From assembly GCA_017303475.1 (NCBI GenBank), contig JAFLBO010000013.1:62001-126000 (forward strand): a DNA stretch of 64,000 nucleotides, written 5' to 3'. Source of the stretch: Chitinophagales bacterium (lineage in GTDB: Bacteria; Bacteroidota; Bacteroidia; Chitinophagales; Saprospiraceae). Positions within the stretch are counted from its first letter, which is position 1, and each line of letters starts with the position of its first letter. Positions 49,401 through 60,107 of this stretch are shown piece after piece. Made by a program: the position numbers and the translations under genes. Under the pieces are notes generated by a model. The model was not told the origin of the DNA. It worked only from the letters and a program-made list of their open reading frames with translations, and did no database searches.

Positions 49401-51659
49401 ATGCTTATGCGTCGTATCTGCACATTCTGCCTTTTTTTGCTGCCATTTTGCTCCGTTTTTGCCCAAAAACCCATTACGCTGGAAGACATCTGGCAAAAGG
49501 GCACCTTCGCCTCAAAGGGTATCCCGGGCTTTAATTTCCAAAAAGACGGGGTACACTACACCCGCCTGGAAGGCAATACCATTGTGCAATACGACCTACG
49601 CAACGGCGAAAAATCTGGCGTTCTGGTAGACGCAGCCGCACTCAGTTCCGGCGATAACGGCTGGAAAAGCAGCTTCGACGGCTATTCCTTTAGTCCGGAT
49701 GAATCCAAAATGCTGCTTACCACCAACACTACCCCGCTGTTCCGCTGGAGTACAGAAGCCGATTATTTTGTGCTGGACCTGCCCACCAAAAAGCTCATCA
49801 AGCTCTTTGACCAAAACGTGGTGTACATCAAAGACGGCGCCACCGCCGCCAAACAACGCTACGCCACCTTCTCGGCCGACGGCTCCATGGTGGCTTTTGT
49901 GGTGAAAAACGACCTCTACTTCAAAGAGCTGGCCAGCGGCAAAATAACCCGCGTAACCACCGACGGCAAACAAAACGAAATCATCAACGGCGCGTCCGAC
50001 TGGGTGTATGAAGAGGAGTTCGAGCTGGTGCGCGCTTTCCAGTGGAGCCCCGATGGTCGCTACCTGGCTTTCCTGCGCTTCGATGAACGGGATGTGCCGG
50101 AAATGACCATGGAAATGTTCCGCGGACAGCCATACCCGGAAAACGTAACCTTTAAATACCCGAAAGTGGGCGAAAACAACTCCATCGTTACCGCCCATAT
50201 ATACGATCTCGCAGCAGCTAAAACCATAGACGTAAATATCCCCAACCGCGAATCCAAAGAGGGCAGACTCGATGATTACCTGCCGCGCCTGGAATGGACG
50301 CCCTCCGGCAAACTCTGCCTCACCTGGATGAACCGCCACCAAAGCAACCAACGCTTTTTCCTGGCCGATCCAAAATCCGGGCAATGCAACCTGCTGCACG
50401 AAGAAAACAGCAAGTATTACCTTGATTTACACGATGTTACATTCCTGAAAGACGGCTCAGGTTTTATCCTGCAAAGCGAAAAAAGTGGCTACAACCATAT
50501 TTACCGCTACGATATGGCCGGCAGGGAAGTAGCAGCCCTCACCAAAGGTAAATGGGATGTAACGGCGTTTTACGGCATGGACGAACGCAACGGCAAGGTG
50601 TATTTCCAGGCGGCCAGCAAAACGCCTATGGCCCGCGAACTGTTCGAAACCACCCTGAAAGGCAAAAAACCGCGCAAAATCAACAAATCAGTGGGTACCA
50701 ACAGCGCCCAGTGGAGCAGCACTTTCGATTACTTCGTGCACAGCTACTCCACAGCCAATACCCCGCCGCAATACAGTGTTTGCGACCGCAAGGGCAAGGT
50801 GATCCGCAGCCTGGAACAAAACACCGAGCTCCGCGCCAAGCAAACCGAATACGGTACCATCCCGGTGGAGTTTTTCGATTTTAAAACCTCCGATCAGGTG
50901 GAACTCAACGGCTGGATGATCAAACCCACCAACCCTGCCTATCAGAACCAAAAACTGCCGGTACTGATGTTCGTGTACGGCGGTCCGGGCAGTCAGCAGG
51001 TTACCGATGCCTGGAAGGGCGCCAATTACTGGTGGTTCCAGATGCTGGCCCAAGAGGGATATGTAGTGGCTTGTGTAGACAACCGCGGCACGGGCGCGCG
51101 TGGGGAGGAGTTCAAAAAAATGACCTACAAACAACTGGGGCATTACGAGGTGGCTGATCAGATTGAAGCGGCTAAATACCTGGGTACCTTGCCTTTCGTG
51201 GATGCCGGCCGAATCGGGATATTTGGATGGAGCTATGGCGGGTATATGAGTACCAATTGTATCCTCAAAGGTAGCGATGTGTTTGAAGCGGCCATCGCGG
51301 TGGCTCCGGTTACCAACTGGAAATGGTACGACTCTGTGTACACCGAGCGCTATATGCAAACCCATGAGGAAAACGAAGATGGCTACGAACTGAACTCACC
51401 CACCAACTACGCCGAGCAGCTCAAAGGATCTTACCTGCTGGTACACGGCCTGGCAGATGATAATGTGCATTTTCAGCACACGGCAGAAATGGCCAACGAA
51501 CTGGTGGCCAAAAACAAACAGTTCGATACTATGATCTACCCCAACCGAAACCACGGTATCGGGGGCGGGAATGCCAAGATTCACCTGTATACCCTGATGA
51601 CGAAGTTCCTAAATGAAAATCTGAAGAATAAGAAAGGACAGAAGGAGCCAAAGCCGTAG
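49401..51659 (+). CDS. Dipeptidyl-peptidase IV-type S9B serine peptidase
   Basis: 752 residues with a signal peptide (RRICTFCLFLLPFCSVFA). An N-terminal beta-propeller (EDIWQKGTFASKGIPGFNF, FSPDESKMLLTTNTTPLFRW, DWVYEEEFELVRAFQWSPDG with the DWVYEEE motif) is followed by the alpha/beta hydrolase domain. The catalytic Ser611 is in GWSYGGYM, Asp686 or Asp687 in HGLADDNVHFQ and His718 in NRNHGI. It removes Xaa-Pro dipeptides from peptide N-termini; located in the periplasm. The start of the frame has two ATG (49401 and 49407). Confidence 0.95.
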   Translation: MLMRRICTFCLFLLPFCSVFAQKPITLEDIWQKGTFASKGIPGFNFQKDGVHYTRLEGNTIVQYDLRNGEKSGVLVDAAALSSGDNGWKSSFDGYSFSPDESKMLLTTNTTPLFRWSTEADYFVLDLPTKKLIKLFDQNVVYIKDGATAAKQRYATFSADGSMVAFVVKNDLYFKELASGKITRVTTDGKQNEIINGASDWVYEEEFELVRAFQWSPDGRYLAFLRFDERDVPEMTMEMFRGQPYPENVTFKYPKVGENNSIVTAHIYDLAAAKTIDVNIPNRESKEGRLDDYLPRLEWTPSGKLCLTWMNRHQSNQRFFLADPKSGQCNLLHEENSKYYLDLHDVTFLKDGSGFILQSEKSGYNHIYRYDMAGREVAALTKGKWDVTAFYGMDERNGKVYFQAASKTPMARELFETTLKGKKPRKINKSVGTNSAQWSSTFDYFVHSYSTANTPPQYSVCDRKGKVIRSLEQNTELRAKQTEYGTIPVEFFDFKTSDQVELNGWMIKPTNPAYQNQKLPVLMFVYGGPGSQQVTDAWKGANYWWFQMLAQEGYVVACVDNRGTGARGEEFKKMTYKQLGHYEVADQIEAAKYLGTLPFVDAGRIGIFGWSYGGYMSTNCILKGSDVFEAAIAVAPVTNWKWYDSVYTERYMQTHEENEDGYELNSPTNYAEQLKGSYLLVHGLADDNVHFQHTAEMANELVAKNKQFDTMIYPNRNHGIGGGNAKIHLYTLMTKFLNENLKNKKGQKEPKP

Positions 51660-51660
51660 G

Positions 51661-52045
51661 ACGATGGGATGATGGAACGATGGGGTACTCACAAACGATG
51701 CCTTGTCGCCCTGAGCGTAGCGAAGGGCCTGGTGATGGAATCCCGTAGAGTGGGTTTCCCGCAGATTTTCGCAGAGGTGTTGGGCTTGGGTTTAGGGTGG
51801 GGTCTGGCGGTGGATTCCCGTGGAGTGGGTTTCCCGCAGATTTTCACAGATGAACCCGCAGATTTTCGCAGAAGCGTTGGGCTTGGGTTTGGTGAATGAC
51901 TGGTGGTGGATTCTCGTGGAGTGGGTTTTGCACAGATTTCACACAGATTTTTTGCACAGATTTCACACAGATTTTTTGCACAGATTTCACACAGATTTTA
52001 ACTTTAACCACCATCGTTCATCGTTCATCGTTCATCGTTCATCAC
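51661..52045. repeat. Mixed repeat block (GACGATGG, GAGCGTAGCGAAGG, GCAGATTTTCGCAGA, TTGCACAGATTTCACACAGA)
   Basis: GACGATGG units directly after the stop at 51659; a GCGTAGCGAAGG arm at 51715; CGCAGATTTTCGCAGA copies at 51761, 51834 and 51858; three copies of a 24-bp TTGCACAGATTTCACACAGATTTT unit (about 51929-51998); and CATCGTTCATCG units to 52040. No gene is seen in this 385-bp stretch. Confidence 0.85.
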
Positions 52046-52047
52046 CC

Positions 52048-53952
<1,905 letters not shown>

Positions 53953-54015
53953 AACGGGGCGCAAAGGTACGCCTTTTCGCCCGCTTTTGAAGGGTTAGCC
54001 TTGCGATTTACGGAA

Positions 54016-54882
54016 TTAACCGAAAAGTGCGCCCTGGCCGGCCAGTTCTTCTTCCATTGCCGGCACTTCTGCCTCTGTTTCCTCCACCTGTGCCGCCACT
54101 GGCTCGTCGGGCAACAAGCGTTTAACAATGCGCAACTGGTGCGTATACCGGTTTTGTTCCTTGTTGAAAATACCGAAGTGGTCCAGTTTGTCTACACGCA
54201 CCTCGCCGCTGGCGTGGATGATATGACATTCCGGCAAAATAATGCCCACATGGGTCACCAAGCCTTTGCCATTATCGAAAAAAGCCAGGTCGCCGGCCTG
54301 GCATTCTTCCATAAAATCGATGAGTCGGCCCTGACTAACCTGCTGACTGGCATCGCGCAGCAAACGAATGCCGGCAGTTTTGTACACCATCTGCGTAAAC
54401 CCGGAACAATCAATCCCGAAAGGTGATCGTCCACCCCAAAGATAGGGCGCATGCAAGTAGCGGCGCGCCACTTTTACCACCCATTCGCTATTGGTTTTTT
54501 GTTGTCCGGGCGTTACTACCGGTCCGGAGAACTGGTAGGTCTGTTCGCCCAATTGGCAACGCAAACCATCGTATTGTGGCAAAACAGCGCCCAAGGTTAC
54601 CGGGATAAAATGGTCGGCAGCCATCAAACCTTCCACCAGAGAAAGGTTCAGGGCCTGATGGTCGCGGTATTGGTTGAATTCTGTGGGTGTGAGACGCTTA
54701 AGCTGTTTGCCATCCACCCAGCCGGTGTAACCGTCCCAGGCACAAACCACGTATTTCCAGTTGTCTTTCGACTCCTGGATTTCAACTGTTTCACCAAAAA
54801 GCAGTTGAGAAACCATCTCGCTTTTATCGGATGGCTGGGCGCGCAACGGGGCAATGGAGACTTGGCAGGCGGCGTATTCCAC
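54016..54882 (-). CDS. NlpC/P60 (C40) peptidase with SH3-like domain
   Basis: 288 residues, GTG start at 54882. SH3-like region near 10-90 (CQVSIAPLRAQPSDKSEMV, AWDGYTGWVDGKQL), then the C40 domain with Cys159 in GIDCSGF, His211 in LVTHVGI and His220 or His223 in CHIIHASG. It cleaves peptidoglycan stem peptides. It lacks a signal peptide, which is common for this group in Bacteroidota. Ends with an acidic tail. Confidence 0.9.
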   Translation of the reverse strand: MEYAACQVSIAPLRAQPSDKSEMVSQLLFGETVEIQESKDNWKYVVCAWDGYTGWVDGKQLKRLTPTEFNQYRDHQALNLSLVEGLMAADHFIPVTLGAVLPQYDGLRCQLGEQTYQFSGPVVTPGQQKTNSEWVVKVARRYLHAPYLWGGRSPFGIDCSGFTQMVYKTAGIRLLRDASQQVSQGRLIDFMEECQAGDLAFFDNGKGLVTHVGIILPECHIIHASGEVRVDKLDHFGIFNKEQNRYTHQLRIVKRLLPDEPVAAQVEETEAEVPAMEEELAGQGALFG

Positions 54883-54896
54883 GGCTTAATGAAGGA

Positions 54897-55982
54897 TCAG
54901 AGTTTGGAGAAATATCTGAAATCCTGGCCGCCCTCAATTTTTTGCAAACTTTCAAAAATGAGTCGGATCAGGTTGTTTACATCGTCTTTATGTGCCATTT
55001 CCACTGTAGTATGCATGTAACGCAACGGCAGGGAAATAAGCGCTGAAGGTACGCCGCCATTGGAATAGGCAAACGCATCGGTATCAGTGCCGGTGGTGCG
55101 ACTGGCTGCCTCACGCTGGAATGGAATATCGTTTTCTTCCGCAGCGGAGATAATCAGATCCAGCAGTTTCTGGTGAACGGCTGGCGCATAGGTAATAGAC
55201 GGCCCCCTTCCACAGCGCACATCGCCGTGTTTTTTGGTGTTAATCATAGGGGTATGGGTATCGTGGGTCACATCGGTTACGATGGCCACATTGGGCTTGA
55301 TGGTGTTGGCCACCATTTCTGCCCCGCGCAAACCCACTTCTTCCTGCACAGAGTTCACCACATAAAGGGTGTAAGGCAGTTTTACCTGGTGTTCTTTGAG
55401 CAGACGGGCCACTTCTGCCACACAGAAGCCGCCCACGCGGTTGTCGAGCGCCCGGCCGGTGTAAAAGCGGTCGTTCAGGATGGTAAATTCATCCTGGAAC
55501 GTAACCACGCAGCCAACGTGAATACCCATCTGGAACACCTCATCGCGGTCGCGCGCGCCCACGTCGATGGTCAGGTTTTCAATACTCGGCGAGATATTGG
55601 AATCTTTATCCGTGCGGGTATGAATGGCAGGCCAGCCAAAAACGCCCTGAATTTTGCCGCCTTTGCGCAGGTGTATCCACACGCGCATGGAGGGGGCAAT
55701 CTGATAATCAGAACCTCCATTGCGGATAATATGGATGAACCCGTCTTCAGTAATGTAGTTGACGAACCAGGAAATTTCGTCGGCATGGCCTTCAATCACT
55801 ACTTTATAGGGTTGGCCGGGATTGATGATGCCATAAGCGGTACCGTAGTTATCCAGCTTCCAGTCATCGATATAAGGGCGCAGGTATTCCAGCCAAAGTT
55901 TTTGTCCGCCGGCTTCAAAACCGGTGGGGCTGGGATTATTCAAATATTCCCGAAGAAAAGCTTCTGAATTTGGCGTTATCAT
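54897..55982 (-). CDS. M42 family metallopeptidase (aminopeptidase)
   Basis: 361 residues from the ATG at 55982. M42 di-metal site: VIEGHADEIS (His and Asp ligands), RALDNRVGG, VNSVQEEVGLRGAE (catalytic Glu pair) and VTDVTHDTHTP. N-terminal FLREYLNNPSPTGFE is typical. These tetrahedral aminopeptidases cut N-terminal residues from peptides in the cytosol. It lies 14 bp from the NlpC/P60 gene on the same strand; the operon is likely. Confidence 0.93.
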   Translation of the reverse strand: MITPNSEAFLREYLNNPSPTGFEAGGQKLWLEYLRPYIDDWKLDNYGTAYGIINPGQPYKVVIEGHADEISWFVNYITEDGFIHIIRNGGSDYQIAPSMRVWIHLRKGGKIQGVFGWPAIHTRTDKDSNISPSIENLTIDVGARDRDEVFQMGIHVGCVVTFQDEFTILNDRFYTGRALDNRVGGFCVAEVARLLKEHQVKLPYTLYVVNSVQEEVGLRGAEMVANTIKPNVAIVTDVTHDTHTPMINTKKHGDVRCGRGPSITYAPAVHQKLLDLIISAAEENDIPFQREAASRTTGTDTDAFAYSNGGVPSALISLPLRYMHTTVEMAHKDDVNNLIRLIFESLQKIEGGQDFRYFSKL

Positions 55983-56042
55983 GTTCGATACAGGGACTAA
56001 CTTCAACGATGTACTATACGTTCATCGTCTGGTATTCATAGT

Positions 56043-56672
56043 TTAAGCGTAAAGCGCGCCCCAGGATTCCGGGTTTTCGCGCCATTGTTTCAGCGTGTTC
56101 AGATCGGATTCAGACACATATCCGGTGCGGGCTGCTTCCTGCACCAGTGCATCATAATTGGATAATGTGGTGAAAGGCACATCTTTGTCTGCAAAGGCTT
56201 TATCGGCCTTAGCAAAACCGTATTGAAAAATAGCGAGCACGCCGGTTACTATAGCGCCTGCATCGCGCAGGGCATCTACAGCTACCAGGCAGCTGCCGCC
56301 GGTACTGATCAGGTCTTCAATCACCAGCACCCGTTGTCCGGTTTTAAGTTCGCCTTCAATCTGATTTCGGCGGCCGTGATCTTTGGCACTGCTGCGCACA
56401 TAGATAAAAGGTTTTTCCAAAATATCTGCCAAAAGGGCGCCATGCGGAATTCCGGCGGTGGCTACACCAGCCACCACATCAAAATCTCCGAAACTGCGGG
56501 ATTTTTCCGCCAGACAATTCTTCAGGAAACTGCGCACTGCCGGGTGCGAAAGTGCAACACGGTTATCACAATAAATAGGAGATAGTAACCCGGATGCCCA
56601 GGTGAACGGTTCGTTAGGACTAAGCTTTACTGCCTTGATTTCCAACAAATTGCGTGCGACTTCGGATTCCAA
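56043..56672 (-). CDS. pyrE: Orotate phosphoribosyltransferase
   Basis: 209 residues from a TTG at 56672 (ESEVARNLLEIKAVKLSPNE follows, as in homologues); an upstream GTG at 56756 would add 28 unmatched residues. Motifs: FTWASGLLSPIYCDNRVALS, GVATAGIPHGALLADIL, the RSSAKDHGRRNQIEG loop, and the PRPP-binding IEDLISTGGSC. It joins orotate and PRPP to give OMP in pyrimidine synthesis. Divergent from the Nudix gene with about 110 bp between start codons. Confidence 0.93.
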   Translation of the reverse strand: MESEVARNLLEIKAVKLSPNEPFTWASGLLSPIYCDNRVALSHPAVRSFLKNCLAEKSRSFGDFDVVAGVATAGIPHGALLADILEKPFIYVRSSAKDHGRRNQIEGELKTGQRVLVIEDLISTGGSCLVAVDALRDAGAIVTGVLAIFQYGFAKADKAFADKDVPFTTLSNYDALVQEAARTGYVSESDLNTLKQWRENPESWGALYA

Positions 56673-56784
56673 AATGCTGTTATGGTATGAACGGTGAAAT
56701 GGGAATTGGAGCAAATAAGCTTCGGAACTTCTACCATGAAAAGCCCCATAAGGCACTACATTTGCCGCAAATTACAAAAAGATC

Positions 56785-57420
56785 GTGCCGCAAAACTATA
56801 AAATCTACCATAACGGAAGACCCGTTTTTATCACAAGTCCGGAAGGAGCGCAAGAATTGGGGTACGTAGCGGATAGATTCACCCATGTAATGCTCTACGT
56901 AGGCAAGCGCAAACTCATCAAAAATTACCTGGATTTGCTCGATAAAAACCGCCAAATGAAGGCTGTAGTGCTCTACCACCCCGATGTTGAGATGCTATGG
57001 CAGGAATTTCAGGCTTGCTTCAAAGTGCAGGAAGCGGCGGGTGGATACGTCCTGAACGAGCAAAAAAAATTACTCGTCTTTTACCGTCGTGGCTCCTGGG
57101 ATCTCCCAAAAGGTAAAATTGACCCGGGCGAAACGCCCGAACAAGCCGCTGTTCGAGAAGTGCAGGAAGAAACCGGCATCCAAAATATTCAGCTCGGCAG
57201 CTTTCTTACCCACACTTACCACACCTTTGAACAAAAAGACAAACGAATCCTCAAAAAAACCTGGTGGTACCACATGGACACTACCGATACCCAGGTAGTA
57301 CCCCAAACGGAGGAAGACATTGAAGAAATTATCTGGGTTGATCCTACCCATTGGCTCCAAACTGAACCTGAGGTGTACCCAAACATTCAGGAGGTGATCC
57401 GACTTGGTTCGCAGAAATGA
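56785..57420 (+). CDS. Nudix hydrolase
   Basis: 211 residues, GTG start at 56785. N-terminal domain of about 65 residues, then Nudix fold with the box GKIDPGETPEQAAVREVQEE-TGI at about residues 110-132 and RRGSWDLPKG before it. The substrate is unknown. A -7-like TACATTTG lies at 56757-56764. The stop overlaps the longer start of psd (ATGA). Confidence 0.93.
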   Translation: MPQNYKIYHNGRPVFITSPEGAQELGYVADRFTHVMLYVGKRKLIKNYLDLLDKNRQMKAVVLYHPDVEMLWQEFQACFKVQEAAGGYVLNEQKKLLVFYRRGSWDLPKGKIDPGETPEQAAVREVQEETGIQNIQLGSFLTHTYHTFEQKDKRILKKTWWYHMDTTDTQVVPQTEEDIEEIIWVDPTHWLQTEPEVYPNIQEVIRLGSQK

Positions 57421-57464
57421 TCCAACATGCGCTAACTTTACCGTTTAAAACAATCACTACAACC

Positions 57465-58118
57465 ATGCTGCTTCGCATCCACAAAGAAGGAACCACCATA
57501 CTATTAGTTACAGCCCTCATTCTGATTGCCCTGAATGTGGCAGCTCAGCAATTTTTGCCCATCATTTTTTGGCCATTGCTGGTGCTTTCTGTTGCCTTTT
57601 ATATCATTGTACTGCAATTCTTCAGGAATCCGGTACGGGAAGTGCTTACTACCGACAACCACCTGGTGTATGCTCCGGCAGATGGCCGGGTCTGCGTGAT
57701 CGAAGAAGTGTTTGAACCGGAATATTTCAAGGAAAAGCGGCTTCAGGTATCCATTTTCATGTCGCCCTTTAATGTGCATGTAAACCGAAATCCGGTGAGT
57801 GGCGTGGTGAATTATTTCCGTTATCACCCGGGCAAATACCTGGTGGCCTGGCACCCTAAAAGCAGCACAGAAAACGAACGCACCACTGTAGTGTATGACT
57901 TTGGACAAGGCGAAATCCTGATGCGCCAGATTGCCGGCGCACTGGCTAAACGTATCAAATGGTACATCGGCGAAGGAGATAAGGTGCAACAGGGCGGCGA
58001 CATGGGTTTTATCAAATTTGGCTCCCGGGTAGACCTCTACCTACCACTCGATGCCAAGGTAGAAGTGGTAATGGACCAACACGTTAAAGGTAACAAAACA
58101 ATCATTGCTAAAATTTGA
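57465..58118 (+). CDS. psd: Phosphatidylserine decarboxylase (short archaetidylserine-type)
   Basis: 217 residues from the ATG at 57465, which gives the family start LLRIHKEGTTILLVTALI with an N-terminal membrane anchor; an ATG at 57417 overlapping the previous stop is the alternative. Motifs: RNPVREVLTTDNHLVYAPADG, FMSPFNVHVNRNP, and the self-cleavage site FGSR (Gly186-Ser187 yields the pyruvoyl group). It makes phosphatidylethanolamine from phosphatidylserine. Confidence 0.92.
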   Translation: MLLRIHKEGTTILLVTALILIALNVAAQQFLPIIFWPLLVLSVAFYIIVLQFFRNPVREVLTTDNHLVYAPADGRVCVIEEVFEPEYFKEKRLQVSIFMSPFNVHVNRNPVSGVVNYFRYHPGKYLVAWHPKSSTENERTTVVYDFGQGEILMRQIAGALAKRIKWYIGEGDKVQQGGDMGFIKFGSRVDLYLPLDAKVEVVMDQHVKGNKTIIAKI

Positions 58119-58253
58119 GTGTTTTCACCACTAAACCACTAAGAACACGAAGATTAAGTATCCTTAGTGCCTCAGTGGCTTAGTGGTGAAAAAACCAGGC
58201 GCCCAACCAAAACACTAAAACACTAAAACACCAAAACACTCAATCCCTCCAAT
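58119..58253. repeat. CACTAAACCACTAAG hairpin with CTAAAACACTAAAACAC tail
   Basis: TTTCACCACTAAACCACTAAGAACACGAAG is mirrored by CCTTAGTGCCTCAGTGGCTTAGTGGTGAAA. An 8-bp AACACTAAAACAC array follows up to the start of the next gene. Confidence 0.85.
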
Positions 58254-58254
58254 A

Positions 58255-58935
58255 GTGAAAAATTCAATCCTGCTCATGCTCGCGCTGGCATTCATCTCTG
58301 CCTGCCAAAACGATCCCAAACCGGAAGCTGCTGCCGTTGTGGCCACCCCACAACCAGATACTACTGCCCAAACAACTGCTGCGCCAGACACCAGTATCAA
58401 TGGTGTATTCACTATAACAGAAGGCGTAGTGAACTGGACCGGTGCACATACCCTGAATAAGGACGGCCACGAAGGCACCATTACGGTAGAAAGTGGAGAA
58501 ATCCAGGTAAATCAGGGCCTGGTTAAAAGTGGCAAAGTATTACTGGACATGAACTCCATCGCAGTGACCGATATCAAAGATCCCGGCGAACGCAAAGACC
58601 TGGAATCTCACCTGAAGGACGCTGATTTTTTTGAGGTAAATAAATACCCCAAAGCCGAATTTGTATTCGAGGAAGCACTGTCAGCAAAAGGAGATAATTT
58701 CAATACCGTGCTTAACGGCCACCTGACCATGAAAGGCAAAAAGGTACCACTTACCATCCCGGTAAGTCTGACACTGAGCGCAAAATCGCTGCAGGCAGAG
58801 TCACCGGCCTTCCCTATTAACCGCACCCAATGGGGCGTTAATTTCCGTTCCGGCATACTCGGCACCACCCGCGATAAGATGATAGACGACACCGTGCCAC
58901 TCATCCTGAAGGTGGCAGCTAAAAAGAAAGATTAG
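58255..58935 (+). CDS. YceI family lipoprotein
   Basis: 226 residues, GTG start at 58255. Lipobox FISAC, Pro/Thr-rich linker, then the YceI beta-barrel: GVVNWTGAHTLNKDGHEGTI, LDMNSIAVTDIKDP, HLKDADFFEVNKYPKAEF, NGHLTMKGKKVPLTIP. YceI proteins bind isoprenoid chains in the periplasm; this ligand is not shown here. Confidence 0.92.
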   Translation: MKNSILLMLALAFISACQNDPKPEAAAVVATPQPDTTAQTTAAPDTSINGVFTITEGVVNWTGAHTLNKDGHEGTITVESGEIQVNQGLVKSGKVLLDMNSIAVTDIKDPGERKDLESHLKDADFFEVNKYPKAEFVFEEALSAKGDNFNTVLNGHLTMKGKKVPLTIPVSLTLSAKSLQAESPAFPINRTQWGVNFRSGILGTTRDKMIDDTVPLILKVAAKKKD

Positions 58936-58973
58936 TACCCATTCAAGGTAATATCTACTTTTGAAAAGCCTCG

Positions 58974-59930
58974 TCAAATCACTGCTCCTGCGATTTTCTT
59001 CACCGTTTCAGTGTCGCCCATGGTGTAGTAGTGCAAACAAGGCACTCCGGCAGCTTTCAGCTCCCGGGATTGCGCTGTACACCACTCAATACCCACCTGC
59101 TTGACGGCATCGTCGTCTTTGGCTTTGAGTACCTCCTTAACAAAGTCTTCCGGCAGATTGATGAAAAACTTGCGGGGAATAGAGTTGAGCTGGTATTTTT
59201 TGGTGAGCGGCTTCAGGCCGGGAATAATCGGCACTTCAATACCGGCTGCTCTACAGGCATCCACGTATTCAAAATACTTGCTGTTGTCGAAAAACATCTG
59301 GGTAACGATGTACCCGCCTCCGGCGTCAATTTTTTCTTTGGTAAAGTGAAGATCCGTACCAAAGTTGGGTGATTCAAAGTGCTTTTCCGGATAACCTGCC
59401 ACCCCGATACAGAAGTCGGTAGGTTCACCGTTTTGGATATTTAGGTCCAGGTATTTGCCCTGGTTCATGCCTACAATCTGGCGCACCAGATCCAAAGCAT
59501 ATTTATGCCCTTCCGGTTCCGGAATAAACTTGTCTTCAAACTGCCGGGCATCCCCGCGCAAAGCCAGCACATTATTGATGCCCAGGAAATTGAGGTCAAT
59601 GAGCGCATTTTCCGTTTCTTCTACCGTAAAACCGCCACAAATCAGGTGCGGCACCGCATCAACACCGTACCGGTGCATAATAGCTGCGCAAATACCTACC
59701 GTACCCGGACGCTTTCGGATAGCCGTTTTTTCATAGTATCCTGAAGGGCGTTTTTTATAAATAAACTCCTCCCGGTGATAGGTGACATCAATAAACGGAG
59801 GCTTAAACTCCATCAACGCATCCAGCGTATTGAAAATAGCCTGCATACTCCCTCCCTTCAACGGAGGAAGCACCTCAAAGGAAACCAAGGTCTTGCCCTT
59901 CGCTTTTTGTATGTGTTCGGTGACTTTCAA
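58974..59930 (-). CDS. metF: 5,10-methylenetetrahydrofolate reductase
   Basis: 318 residues from a TTG at 59930 giving KVTEHIQKAKGKTLVSFEVLPP, the usual start. Motifs: FEVLPPLKGGSM (catalytic Glu), ALRGDARQ, CIGVAGYPEKHFESPN, GGYIVTQMFFD and VPIIPGLKPLT. It reduces 5,10-methylene-THF to 5-methyl-THF for methionine synthesis, with FAD. The frame continues upstream, but only through a GAGT repeat, so the start codon abuts the array at 59932. Confidence 0.94.
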   Translation of the reverse strand: MKVTEHIQKAKGKTLVSFEVLPPLKGGSMQAIFNTLDALMEFKPPFIDVTYHREEFIYKKRPSGYYEKTAIRKRPGTVGICAAIMHRYGVDAVPHLICGGFTVEETENALIDLNFLGINNVLALRGDARQFEDKFIPEPEGHKYALDLVRQIVGMNQGKYLDLNIQNGEPTDFCIGVAGYPEKHFESPNFGTDLHFTKEKIDAGGGYIVTQMFFDNSKYFEYVDACRAAGIEVPIIPGLKPLTKKYQLNSIPRKFFINLPEDFVKEVLKAKDDDAVKQVGIEWCTAQSRELKAAGVPCLHYYTMGDTETVKKIAGAVI

Positions 59931-59931
59931 A

Positions 59932-60105
59932 GTGAATGAGTGAGTGAGTGAATGAGTGAATGAGTGAGTGAGTGAGTGAGTGAGTGTGTGAGTGAGCTTG
60001 AGTTTTTTCACCACTAAGCCACTGAGGACACTAAGGGTACTTATTCTTAGTGCCCTCAGTGGCTTAGTGGTGAAAAAACTCAAGCTCTCTCACTCAACCA
60101 CGCTC
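59932..60105. repeat. Nested block: GAGT tandem array outside CACTAAGCCACTGAGG hairpin
   Basis: GAGTGAGTGAGTGAATGAGTG... (59935-59995) pairs with CTCTCTCACTCAACC on the right. Within it, CTTGAGTTTTTTCACCACTAAGCCACTGAGG is mirrored by CCTCAGTGGCTTAGTGGTGAAAAAACTCAAG. Confidence 0.85.
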
Positions 60106-60107
60106 TA

